A DNA stretch of 6,148 bases. Origin: an uncultured Clostridia bacterium. GTDB taxonomy: Bacteria > Bacillota > Clostridia > Oscillospirales > Ruminococcaceae. Of this stretch, positions 1 to 5,721 are shown piece after piece. The stretch covers positions 1 through 6,148 of the forward strand of contig CAMDZU010000085.1 of assembly GCA_945910715.1 (NCBI GenBank), given 5' to 3'. The translations under genes and the position numbers were made by a program. Every line of letters starts with the position of its first letter. The stretch's first letter is position 1. The notes under the pieces are model-generated. The model had not been told where the DNA came from. It made no database searches and saw nothing but the letters and a program-made list of their open reading frames with translations.

Positions 1-330
1 ATTTCCCTTTAATTTATAAAGCACACGTTGGTGCTCGCTGAATACAAAGGTTACCTCCCCGCCATCTGTTACGGATCCTGAATCAGCATAGTCAATCGGA
101 ATTCCGACGCACTCATCGCCGCCTGCAACCGCTGAAAGCTCCTCATCTGTAAGCTCGCCGCTTTCCTTTGCCTTTGCGAGAATGAACTCATTGAACTGCT
201 CCTCGGTACAGTCAACTTCGTTTTCTTTCAGGAACGCTTCAAGCTCCTGTTCACTTGCGATCTGTTCGAGCTTTTCAGCAAGCTCCTCGTTTGTTGAGAT
301 TTCGCTCCAGAACTGTTCCATTGTTTTCAT
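1..330 (-). CDS. Nif11-like GG-leader small protein A (3' end beyond window)
   Basis: The first 110 codons are visible; the frame is open to base 1, so the C-terminus is missing. Residues 1-71 form an acidic, probably helical leader starting MKTMEQFWSE and ending TDEELSAVAGG, with the double glycine at 70-71. This matches the Nif11-type leader seen on RiPP/bacteriocin precursors, where GG is the usual cleavage point for C39-peptidase ABC exporters. What follows (residues 72-110) has one Cys (C74) and a beta-like stretch (EVTFVF), and is not a recognised peptide core. The ATG at 328-330 is supported by an AAAGGA site about 9-10 bases upstream. The leader is 45% identical (32 of 71, ungapped) to that of the gene just upstream (423-905), so the two are paralogous in this part only. 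Function of the cargo is unknown; export is inferred from the leader. Confidence 0.85.
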   Translation of the reverse strand, partial: MKTMEQFWSEISTNEELAEKLEQIASEQELEAFLKENEVDCTEEQFNEFILAKAKESGELTDEELSAVAGGDECVGIPIDYADSGSVTDGGEVTFVFSEHQRVLYKLKGN

Positions 331-422
331 ATCATCATTTCCTTTCAAAAATAATTTTGTACTGACCGCTGTTAAGAGCAATACCACTTTTTCGTTTTAC
401 CTGGAACCATCGGCGTATGGTC

Positions 423-905
423 TTAAGTGCCAACAGGAGCAAGGGAGTCCTGTTTATACCAGTCGGACGGGGTATCAATATCAAAAACTATATAATACTT
501 AGGATAGTAAATTGAAATTGGCGAGCGCGCTTTGCAATACACTTTTCTTTCTGTTACTTTTCCTGTTAAATTCCTGAACCAGCAGTCAACGATCACTTTG
601 TCACCGACATTAAATAGATACTTAACTTTCGACTCATCATACGCGTAGCCTTTATCCGACCAAACCACTCCCCGGTCTGCATCCCCATCTTTACCGCCCA
701 CTGCTTCCTCCAATTCCTTATCGGTAAGCTCGGTGCGAGTTTGCTTCTTTTCCTTTACAAGCGCTTCAAAAGCTTCTGTTGTACCGTCAACTCCGTGTTC
801 GGTAAGAAATTCCGCAAGACGGTTTTCCGTATGTGCATTGAAGGCTGCTTCCGCAAGCTCCTTGTCTGCCATTACTTCGCTGTAGAACTGCTCCATTGTT
901 TTCAC
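423..905 (-). CDS. Nif11-like GG-leader small protein B with SH3-like beta cargo
   Basis: 160 residues. The leader spans 1-71, starts MKTMEQFYSE, contains the Nif11-like segment EHGVDGTTEAFEAL, and ends LTDKELEEAVGG with GG at 70-71. The 89-residue cargo starts with charged and Gly residues, then has a beta-rich pattern (FNVGDKVIVD, TGKVTERKVY, YYIVFDID, DWYKQDSL) typical of small SH3/KOW-like barrels; the family is not identified. It has two Cys, C108 and C124, which could form a disulfide if exported. The start is GTG at 903-905: AAAGG lies 8 bases upstream, and the codons GTG AAA ACA ATG align with ATG AAA ACA ATG of the paralogue at 330. An ATG at codon 4 is the less likely alternative. 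The gene follows the zinc-ribbon paralogue after 94 bases and precedes protein A by 92. A RiPP precursor is possible but the cargo is long and poor in Cys for that. Confidence 0.87.
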   Translation of the reverse strand: MKTMEQFYSEVMADKELAEAAFNAHTENRLAEFLTEHGVDGTTEAFEALVKEKKQTRTELTDKELEEAVGGKDGDADRGVVWSDKGYAYDESKVKYLFNVGDKVIVDCWFRNLTGKVTERKVYCKARSPISIYYPKYYIVFDIDTPSDWYKQDSLAPVGT

Positions 906-936
906 AATAAGTACCTTTCCTTTCAGATTTTTTTGC

Positions 937-959
937 TTTCATCTGTTTATACGATGAAA
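937..959. repeat. inverted repeat between small proteins C and B
   Basis: TTTCATC (937-943) and GATGAAA (953-959) form a 7-bp stem with a 9-base loop in the 94-base gap between the genes at 1000-1299 and 423-905. On the minus strand a TATAAA (946-951) lies in the loop. The stem is AT-rich and not followed by a T-run, so it is not a convincing terminator. It could be an mRNA processing or stability element, or chance. Confidence 0.3.
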
Positions 960-999
960 AAATGAAAAGTGCTGATTTTTAAGAAATTTTTCAGAGGTT

Positions 1000-1299
1000 T
1001 TAATCATTCTTTTTATAATCGCTTTTCGAAAACCAGCTTTCATCGCAGTTATCACATTTTACGCCCCAACCGCCATAATACATCCAGCGGCCGCACTTCG
1101 GACATTCATAATGATACAGCGAACCATTTACACGGTCACACCACTGTATCGGTCTATTTTTGTTGTCATATTTGGTCGCCTTATCCGTTGCATAATCAAA
1201 GCCGCCGCCTGCTGCTTCGCTGAGCTGTTCGTCGGAAAGCTCGCCGCTTTCCTTTGCATTTTCGCTCATAAATTCCCGTAACTGCTCCGTTTTTTCCAT
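1000..1299 (-). CDS. short GG-leader small protein C with zinc-ribbon cargo
   Basis: 99 residues. The leader is only 32 residues, ending LSDEQLSEAAGG. It aligns without gaps to residues 40-71 of protein A (18 of 32 identical, including AKESGEL), so it looks like a leader that has lost its N-terminal half. The cargo has five Cys: C54 alone, then C66-x2-C69 and C82-x2-C85 separated by 12 residues. The CPKCG and CDNC knuckles are the classic four-Cys zinc-ribbon arrangement, flanked by many Trp and Tyr. Metal binding is inferred from spacing. The ATG at 1297-1299 has an AAGGAAGG site 8 bases upstream, and that upstream sequence closely matches the one before protein B. It begins 42 bases after the LRR gene stop, so co-transcription with the LRR gene is likely. 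It could also be a cytosolic zinc-ribbon protein if the GG motif is not processed. Confidence 0.87.
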   Translation of the reverse strand: MEKTEQLREFMSENAKESGELSDEQLSEAAGGGFDYATDKATKYDNKNRPIQWCDRVNGSLYHYECPKCGRWMYYGGWGVKCDNCDESWFSKSDYKKND

Positions 1300-1341
1300 A
1301 ATAAATACCTTCCTTTCTCGTTTGGGTTGTACCTGATCTTT

Positions 1342-3564
1342 TTAGCTGCAGGTAACGCTTACAGTGCTTGCTTTCTTATATCTGCTTTCGCCTGTTTCGT
1401 TTACCGCAGAAACAACGAACTTGTAGGTTCTGTCTTTTTTCAGTCCGCCTATGCGGAAGCTTGTTTTCTCTGTAGTGCCTAAGAGCGTATATTTGCCGTT
1501 CTTGTATCTGTAGATATTGTAGGACTCTGCGCCCAGAACCTTCTCCCAGGAGAGAACAGCCTTGTTATTTTTCAGTACTGCACTAGCATAGGGATTTAAA
1601 GGCTTTCCGCTGCCGTCAACAGCAATAATATCAGCCTTTGAATATTCGCTTTCTCCCTTTGCATTTACTGCAGTAACAAGGAATTTATAGGTCTTGTTAT
1701 CCTTAAGCCCACGTAAACGGAAGCTTGTTTTCTTGGTTGAGCCTAAAAGGACGTACTTTCCGTTTGCATATTGATAAATGTTGTAGGACTCTGCGCCGTC
1801 AATCTTACCCCAGGAAAGGACTGCCTTGCCGTTTTCGACTGCTGCACTAAAAGAAGGCTTTTCGGGAACAGAGGGAGTTACGGGAGTTGTTGGTATTGTT
1901 GGTGGAGTAGGTATGCTTGGAATATAGGGCTTATCGGAGTCTTTCGCCGGGATAATCGTCAGAGTTTCGTTCCAGTATTCTGCAACTTGATAATTAAAGG
2001 TAATCTTATCCGCCGTTATGCTTTCGATGCTGTTTGTATCGCTGTTGTAGTCTGCGCCCGTCCATTTGCTTGCCTTTGCGGGGTCAAAGCCGAACTGCTT
2101 GAGCTCGTCAAGGGACTTTGAAGAAAGGGTATAATCAACGGGTAATGCAAAAAAATCCTTAAGCTTTGTATTATTGCTTATGTCAATGGACTTGATTTGG
2201 TTGGAGAAACAGTACAGCTTTGTAAGCTCTGTATTACTGCTTACATCAAGGCTTGTAATTGAGTTGTTATAGCAGTCAAGCTCTTTAAGCTTTTGGCAGC
2301 TGCTTACATCAAGGCTTGTGAGCTTATTTCCGTTACATTCAATGGTTTCAAGAACGACATTATTGCTTAAATTGAGAGCCGTAAGATGATTGCCGAAGCA
2401 ATACAGCTCTGTAAGCCCTGCACAGCCGCTTACATCAAGGTCGGTAAGCTCATTAGCACCGCAGCCAATGCTTTCAAGGGTTGTGCAGTCGCTTAAATCA
2501 AGGGTCTCAATATAGTTGTAGCCGCAGTTCAAATCCTTAAGACCCACGCATCCGCTTATATCAAGGCTTTCTATTAAACAGTTGCAGCAGTTAAGCTGGG
2601 CAAGAGCCGATAAACCGCTTAAATCAAGGCTTGTGATGTCGTTCTCCTCACATTCCAGATATGTAAGCCCTGTGCATTGTTTTATTTCGAGGTTGGTAAG
2701 CTTATTCTGGCAGCAGTCAAGATAGGCAAGCCTTGTGCAGCTGCTAAGGTCAAGACTTGTAAGCTGATTATCGTAACAGTTCAGCTCTTTAAGCCCGATG
2801 TTTTTGCTTAAATCCAGAGCTGAAAGCTGATTGTGTGAGCAATTAAGCTTTTCAAGGTTGGCATTATTGCTTATATCAAGGCTTGTAATCCCGATGTAGT
2901 TGCAGTCCAGCTCTTTAAGCAGAAGGTTTTGGCTTACGTCAAGCTCTGTAATCTTATTAATTCCGCAAAGCAATATTTTAAGCCCAGTATTATTGCTTAC
3001 GTCAAGGCTTGTAATCCAGTTATCGCCGCAGTTAAGCTCTTCAAGCACGGTATTCTTACTTACGTCAAGGCTCTCTAAATATATGGAGTTCCGACTACAG
3101 TTCAGCTTTGTAAGCGCAGTGTTTTTGCTTACGTCAAGAGCGCTAAGTCGGTTATATTCACAGTTAAGCTCGGTCAGCGCCGTATTTTTCGTCATGTCAA
3201 GCTCTTTAAGGAAATTGTCGTAACAGTCAAGCTTTGTAAGCGCCGTAAAATACTCAATTCCCTTTAAGCTATGTATCCTTTTTTCACTGACATTTATTTC
3301 TGTAACAGCGCTTATTTCCGTATCCGAAAGTATTCCGTCCCCGTCGTTGTCAAGGCTTTCTGAAACGTATTTTCTGAAAGCTTCGTCGGGAAAATTTTCT
3401 GCGCTTATTGATACGCCGCTTGCGCTAAGAGTACCTGCGGCTGTTTCAAAACCGCTTGCAATATCCTCCGGAAGGTATTCTGCGCCTGCGGTTACCGCTG
3501 CTGATGAAACGGTTATTATAGCCGCAAGAATGGTTGAAATAAGTCTTTTTCTGTTCTCCTTCAT
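1342..3564 (-). CDS. secreted leucine-rich-repeat protein with two FN3 domains
   Basis: 740 residues. A Sec signal peptide (basic MKENRKR, hydrophobic stretch, likely cut after AGA at 26-28) sends it outside the cell. Residues 50-105 hold a FPDEAFRKYV segment and a canonical EF-hand-type loop at 72-83 (DNDGDGILSDTE), probably calcium-binding. Residues about 106-470 form 17 repeats of 21 residues with pattern LxxLxCxxNxLxxLDVSxN; one repeat has two extra residues. A short beta module (about 475-540) and a Pro/Thr linker (548-570) follow, then two fibronectin type III domains (about 570-650 and 658-740) that are about two thirds identical. There is no sortase motif, cell-wall anchor or C-terminal membrane segment, so it may be released or held non-covalently. 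Proteins of this build are common in Ruminococcus-type bacteria; a binding or adhesion role is inferred. AAAGGAG at 3572-3578, 7 bases from the ATG, fixes the start. Confidence 0.95.
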   Translation of the reverse strand: MKENRKRLISTILAAIITVSSAAVTAGAEYLPEDIASGFETAAGTLSASGVSISAENFPDEAFRKYVSESLDNDGDGILSDTEISAVTEINVSEKRIHSLKGIEYFTALTKLDCYDNFLKELDMTKNTALTELNCEYNRLSALDVSKNTALTKLNCSRNSIYLESLDVSKNTVLEELNCGDNWITSLDVSNNTGLKILLCGINKITELDVSQNLLLKELDCNYIGITSLDISNNANLEKLNCSHNQLSALDLSKNIGLKELNCYDNQLTSLDLSSCTRLAYLDCCQNKLTNLEIKQCTGLTYLECEENDITSLDLSGLSALAQLNCCNCLIESLDISGCVGLKDLNCGYNYIETLDLSDCTTLESIGCGANELTDLDVSGCAGLTELYCFGNHLTALNLSNNVVLETIECNGNKLTSLDVSSCQKLKELDCYNNSITSLDVSSNTELTKLYCFSNQIKSIDISNNTKLKDFFALPVDYTLSSKSLDELKQFGFDPAKASKWTGADYNSDTNSIESITADKITFNYQVAEYWNETLTIIPAKDSDKPYIPSIPTPPTIPTTPVTPSVPEKPSFSAAVENGKAVLSWGKIDGAESYNIYQYANGKYVLLGSTKKTSFRLRGLKDNKTYKFLVTAVNAKGESEYSKADIIAVDGSGKPLNPYASAVLKNNKAVLSWEKVLGAESYNIYRYKNGKYTLLGTTEKTSFRIGGLKKDRTYKFVVSAVNETGESRYKKASTVSVTCS
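2155..3249 (-). repeat. 63-bp tandem LRR-coding repeat array
   Basis: Seventeen in-frame 63-bp units (one lengthened by 6 bp) encode the LRRs of the surface protein. On the plus strand this is seen as recurring blocks resembling cttacatcaaggcttgtaa. The units are diverged, so this is an old protein repeat rather than a recent DNA expansion. The Cys of the LxC position recurs every 21 residues from C114 to C452, apart from the one longer unit. Confidence 0.9.
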
Positions 3565-3571
3565 TTTTGTA

Positions 3572-3578
3572 CTCCTTT
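3572..3578 (-). promoter_or_regulatory. ribosome binding site of the LRR gene
   Basis: Minus-strand AAAGGAG lies 7 bases before the ATG at 3562-3564. It sets the start and places the signal peptide at the N-terminus. Confidence 0.8.
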
Positions 3579-3611
3579 TTCGTAGTCATTATCTTCTTAT
3601 TCCGCTTCGTA

Positions 3612-4208
3612 TTAGTCGGGAATAGGCAGTTCGCCGGGCTTGTTTGCATTATAAAGGCTTTCGAGGTAGCCGTAAAGGCTGTCCCTATCCATTCCGTTTG
3701 TGCAGGTTACTCCGTAATAACCCACTCCTGCACCATAGCCGAGGGAATAATATGTATCTCCCTCTTTAAGGGCAGTAACCTCAATGCCGTTCCAGTCCTC
3801 GATCACAGGGTCGATTTCCCACAATGTGCCCGTAACGTTTTCAATACTATCGCAGTTCATACGCATGCGTACATAAATGTCGTTGTCGGTGTCGATTGGA
3901 ATGCTGACGTCAATGGTTTCTCCGCCGATAACGCTTACAGTATAGTTTGAAAGCTCCGGTATCCTCAGCTCAAAATGCACAAGCTCCGCCGCCTTTGCAA
4001 GGTCGGTGCCGCAGTCGATAACTGTACCTTCATCGGCTTCCTCGGGTAAGGTATTATCGGGCGTATCGGGGGCGTCGGAAGCTGTGCTTTCCGTTGCTTC
4101 GGTTTTACTTGCTTCGGTTGTTGTTACGGTTTCCTGCTTTGTGCCGCAGCCGCAGAGGCTCAGCAGTAATGCAGCACATACTGCCATAGCTAAAATTCTT
4201 TTCTTCAT
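3612..4208 (-). CDS. unrecognised lipoprotein with Thr/Glu-rich linker
   Basis: 198 residues. The N-terminus is a lipoprotein signal: MKKR, a hydrophobic core, and a lipobox LCGC, with Cys21 the likely lipidated residue. Cys19 is an additional Cys next to it. Residues 24-60 are a Thr/Ser/Glu/Asp/Pro-rich spacer typical of surface lipoproteins in Firmicutes. Residues about 61-198 form a beta-rich globular domain (LRIPELSNYTVSVIGG, IYVRMRMNCD, Gly/Tyr-rich YYSLGYGAGVGYYG, and C-terminal LYGYLESLYNANKPGE) that I cannot place in a family. It would be anchored on the outer face of the membrane. It ends 47 bases before the LRR gene and starts 54 bases after the upstream membrane-protein gene. Its ribosome site is weak (GAAAGAAA), unlike its neighbours. 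Role unknown; the location is well supported. Confidence 0.9.
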   Translation of the reverse strand: MKKRILAMAVCAALLLSLCGCGTKQETVTTTEASKTEATESTASDAPDTPDNTLPEEADEGTVIDCGTDLAKAAELVHFELRIPELSNYTVSVIGGETIDVSIPIDTDNDIYVRMRMNCDSIENVTGTLWEIDPVIEDWNGIEVTALKEGDTYYSLGYGAGVGYYGVTCTNGMDRDSLYGYLESLYNANKPGELPIPD

Positions 4209-4232
4209 AATCGTAATTTCTTTCGTTTTTTT

Positions 4233-4241
4233 GTTATAACA
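4233..4241 (-). promoter_or_regulatory. possible extended -10 promoter before the lipoprotein gene
   Basis: On the minus strand the sequence TGTTATAAC gives an extended -10 (TG, one base, TATAAC), 25-33 bases before the lipoprotein ATG. It lies inside a perfect 12-bp palindrome TTGTTATAACAA (4231-4242), which could be an operator or chance in AT-rich DNA. I see no clear -35 box 16-18 bases upstream, so an internal promoter is only tentative. Confidence 0.3.
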
Positions 4242-4262
4242 AGAGCTTTTCCTGTTCGGATA

Positions 4263-4691
4263 TTACTTAACCTTCTTAGCGCACATTATGTAAGGAACTA
4301 AGAAGCATATAAAAATGACATTCCATGTGAGCGAAATAATTTCCATCTGCCCCTTAACGACATAGTAAACCTGTATCGCAAGAGATATAAGCTTAAGGAT
4401 AAGCAGAATTGTGCCAAGAATAACATTCGCTTTGCCGTCGCATTTTCCGTTAGCCTGGCTGAATCCTCTTATTCCGATGATAAGCGTAAGCAGGTACAGC
4501 AGGCAGCTTACAGAGATAGTGATTGCAACATAAATACCGGCACGCTCTGCCGTTATGTTTCCTCTTTCCATAATAGCCACGGTGCTGATTTGGTTGGCTA
4601 AAATCCGTCCTACAAGGGAAATTGCACTAAGAACTGTAAGAACGATAAGAGTAATGCTGTTGATTCTGAGATTTTTTGCGTCAAGTTTCAT
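4263..4691 (-). CDS. small four-helix membrane protein, unrecognised
   Basis: 142 residues with four hydrophobic segments at about 12-32, 52-75, 87-112 and 118-137. Short charged loops separate them (MERGNITAER, QANGKCDGKAN), and a basic tail (CAKKVK) ends the protein. It is an integral membrane protein with almost no soluble part, so an enzyme is unlikely; small regulators, transporter accessories or immunity-type proteins have this form, but nothing here proves which. No family is recognised. The ATG at 4689-4691 is preceded by AAAGGAG at 4698-4704, a strong site 6 bases away. It starts 30 bases after the end of the other membrane-protein gene, so the two are probably co-transcribed. Confidence 0.88.
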   Translation of the reverse strand: MKLDAKNLRINSITLIVLTVLSAISLVGRILANQISTVAIMERGNITAERAGIYVAITISVSCLLYLLTLIIGIRGFSQANGKCDGKANVILGTILLILKLISLAIQVYYVVKGQMEIISLTWNVIFICFLVPYIMCAKKVK

Positions 4692-4721
4692 AATAAACTC
4701 CTTTCTGTAAATGATGTTGCC

Positions 4722-5063
4722 TTAATCCTTTTTCCTGAGAATTGAAAACTGCAGGATAATAACAACAGCTACAAATCCGTATATAGTCCAGCTTGGAAGC
4801 TCTGTGGCAAGACTAAAGCCGAAATCCTTTGAATTTATGTAATTCACAATTATGGGGGCTGCGGCAATTATAATACCGCCAAGAATGTAAATTATAGAAG
4901 ATACCTTTGCGAATCTGGCTGCACTTTCCTTAGTGTAACGGTCCATTTTCGCAATACCGATACATTTCTTTAAAATGCATTGTGAAATTCCAAGTATTAC
5001 CGCAATAATACCTATAGCTAAATTGATGTAATCTAATGCTGTCATTGTTTCAAATATGTTCAA
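4722..5063 (-). CDS. small three-helix membrane protein, unrecognised; start uncertain
   Basis: About 113 residues from the chosen TTG start. There are three hydrophobic segments: one near the N-terminus (INLAIGIIAVILGI), one in the middle (IIYILGGIIIAAAPIIV) and one near the C-terminus (YGFVAVVIILQFSIL). A charged loop after the first (KMDRYTKESAARFAKVSS) and an RKKD tail complete it. The general plan, with a conserved-looking charged loop after helix one, recalls the DUF3784 type of small membrane protein, but I cannot confirm that. I chose TTG at 5061-5063 because AAGGAG sits 10 bases upstream. In-frame ATGs at 5045, 5084 and 5102 are alternatives with poorer ribosome sites. A still longer frame reaching 5222 would run into the pseudo-receiver gene and is unlikely. 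Function unknown; probably in one transcript with the gene at 4263-4691. Confidence 0.75.
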   Translation of the reverse strand: MNIFETMTALDYINLAIGIIAVILGISQCILKKCIGIAKMDRYTKESAARFAKVSSIIYILGGIIIAAAPIIVNYINSKDFGFSLATELPSWTIYGFVAVVIILQFSILRKKD

Positions 5064-5127
5064 TAAGTATTCGCTCCTTGTCATTATCAGGCTGAAATAC
5101 ATCAACCTTCTGTAAATGGTTTTTGTT

Positions 5128-5655
5128 CTAATTTTTGGGTGCAGTTGCTGCGTTAAAGGGCGGTGAAGCTTTATCCGGCGACGCAGGCGGGCAGGGTGCA
5201 AGTCCTCCTGCCGCAAGCTCAAGAAGGTCGTCCTTAAGCTCCTTATCTGCGGTCACTTTTATGCAGCTTTCAAAGGGTATAACTTTTCCTGCACCAAGTG
5301 CTGCTAAAAGCTTTTCTTTCGTAACTGGATAGGAAACAGCCCCGTCAACTCCCTCCTCGCAGATATTTCCGTAATTGTCCGTTACGCCCCATTCCCTGAG
5401 GTCGGCGGCGTTTCCGCAGATACAGAACTTAGCCTGCGCATTTGAATGTCTTACAAAGCCTTTCATTTTCAGCCCGTCAAGCCGCCTGTCGTCAAGGCTT
5501 GCGAACACAATATCGTAGGGCGTTGAAAAGCAGTTCTTCGCCGCCATAAGGGAGTCTGTTTCGGCGGTTATATCGTCATTCGGGAAAAGCTCACGGATAT
5601 ATTCGGAAAGCCTGTCAAGCCGGTTCCTGTCATAATCCGCCAGCATAATTTTCAT
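5128..5655 (-). CDS. degenerate receiver-domain protein with leader-like GG C-terminus
   Basis: 175 residues. Residues 1-120 have the layout of a response-regulator receiver domain: MKIMLADYD at the acidic pocket, YDIVFASLDDRRLDG where the phosphoryl-acceptor strand should be, AKFCICGN at beta-4, and VSYPVTKEKLLAAL at the end. Aligned to the usual DxVxxDxxMPxxDG, Ser53 replaces the acceptor Asp and Arg57 replaces the Pro, and the conserved Lys of the K-P pair is Tyr109. Phosphorylation is therefore unlikely. No DNA-binding or enzymatic output domain follows. Instead residues 137-151 read DKELKDDLLELAAGG, like the leader ends of the three small proteins downstream, and a 24-residue Pro/Ala-rich tail with one Cys ends the protein. 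The ATG at 5653-5655 has AGGAGG 7 bases upstream; an earlier in-frame ATG at 5697 overlaps the promoter and is rejected. A regulatory or scaffold role is inferred. Confidence 0.85.
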   Translation of the reverse strand: MKIMLADYDRNRLDRLSEYIRELFPNDDITAETDSLMAAKNCFSTPYDIVFASLDDRRLDGLKMKGFVRHSNAQAKFCICGNAADLREWGVTDNYGNICEEGVDGAVSYPVTKEKLLAALGAGKVIPFESCIKVTADKELKDDLLELAAGGLAPCPPASPDKASPPFNAATAPKN

Positions 5656-5660
5656 AATAT

Positions 5661-5668
5661 CACCTCCT
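5661..5668 (-). promoter_or_regulatory. strong ribosome binding site of the pseudo-receiver gene
   Basis: Minus-strand AGGAGGTG, with its AGGAGG core 7 bases from the ATG at 5653-5655. It is the best ribosome site in the window, and it decides this start against the in-frame ATG at 5697. Confidence 0.85.
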
Positions 5669-5687
5669 GTTTTTTCTTTCCGGTTAT

Positions 5688-5721
5688 ATAATAGCATACG
5701 AAGTGCAACAGAAGTGCAACA
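5688..5721 (-). promoter_or_regulatory. extended -10 promoter of the pseudo-receiver gene
   Basis: On the minus strand TGCTATTAT gives an extended -10 (hexamer at 5688-5693, TG dinucleotide at 5695-5696). The start of transcription would be near 5681, giving a leader of about 25 bases that holds the strong ribosome site. The -35 region is poor at 17 bases; TTGCAC occurs at 5714-5719, 20 bases from the -10. The extended -10 and an activator bound at the overlapping tandem repeat could compensate. It may drive the genes running left from here. Confidence 0.55.
5700..5721. repeat. perfect 11-bp tandem direct repeat in the promoter
   Basis: GAAGTGCAACA occurs twice with no gap on the plus strand (TGTTGCACTTC twice on the minus). 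The 11-bp period places both copies on the same face of the helix. The pair covers the -35 region of the pseudo-receiver promoter, the usual place for an operator. A third, inverted TTGCAC lies at 5747-5752 on the plus strand. Confidence 0.7.

Noticed and set aside
335..385. Promoter for protein A (TTAACA, 16 bases, TATTTT on the minus strand)
   Set aside because: The match is weak and transcription would start at about the ribosome site, leaving almost no leader; read-through from upstream is more plausible.
406..421. ACCAT/ATGGT hairpin just after protein B as a terminator
   Set aside because: Only a 5-bp stem, followed on the minus strand by mixed and A-rich sequence rather than a T-run.
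182..1223. Plus-strand open frames at 182-502, 741-965 and 969-1223
   Set aside because: They lie opposite the minus-strand leader genes or their gaps, have no convincing ribosome sites, and give low-complexity Ser/Phe/Cys-rich products typical of antisense reading.
2900..3223. Plus-strand 107-codon frame rich in Ser and Leu
   Set aside because: It is the antisense of the LRR repeat array; its internal repetition simply mirrors the 63-bp units.
2155..3249. Regular repeats as a CRISPR array
   Set aside because: The units are in frame, diverged, and encode clear leucine-rich repeats with no constant repeat and unique spacer alternation.
3446..3649. Minus-strand 67-codon frame overlapping the LRR start and lipoprotein end
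   Set aside because: It overlaps the signal-peptide coding region in another frame and its basic, Asn-rich product has no sign of being a protein.
5064..5222. N-terminal extension of the three-helix membrane protein up to 5222
   Set aside because: It would overlap the end of the pseudo-receiver gene by about 95 bases, encodes a basic Arg/His/Gln-rich segment unlike the rest, and a ribosome site is found further in at about 5074-5079.
5656..5697. Upstream in-frame ATG at 5697 for the pseudo-receiver gene
   Set aside because: It overlaps the extended -10 element and lacks a ribosome site, whereas the ATG at 5655 has a near-ideal AGGAGG and begins the beta-1 strand exactly.
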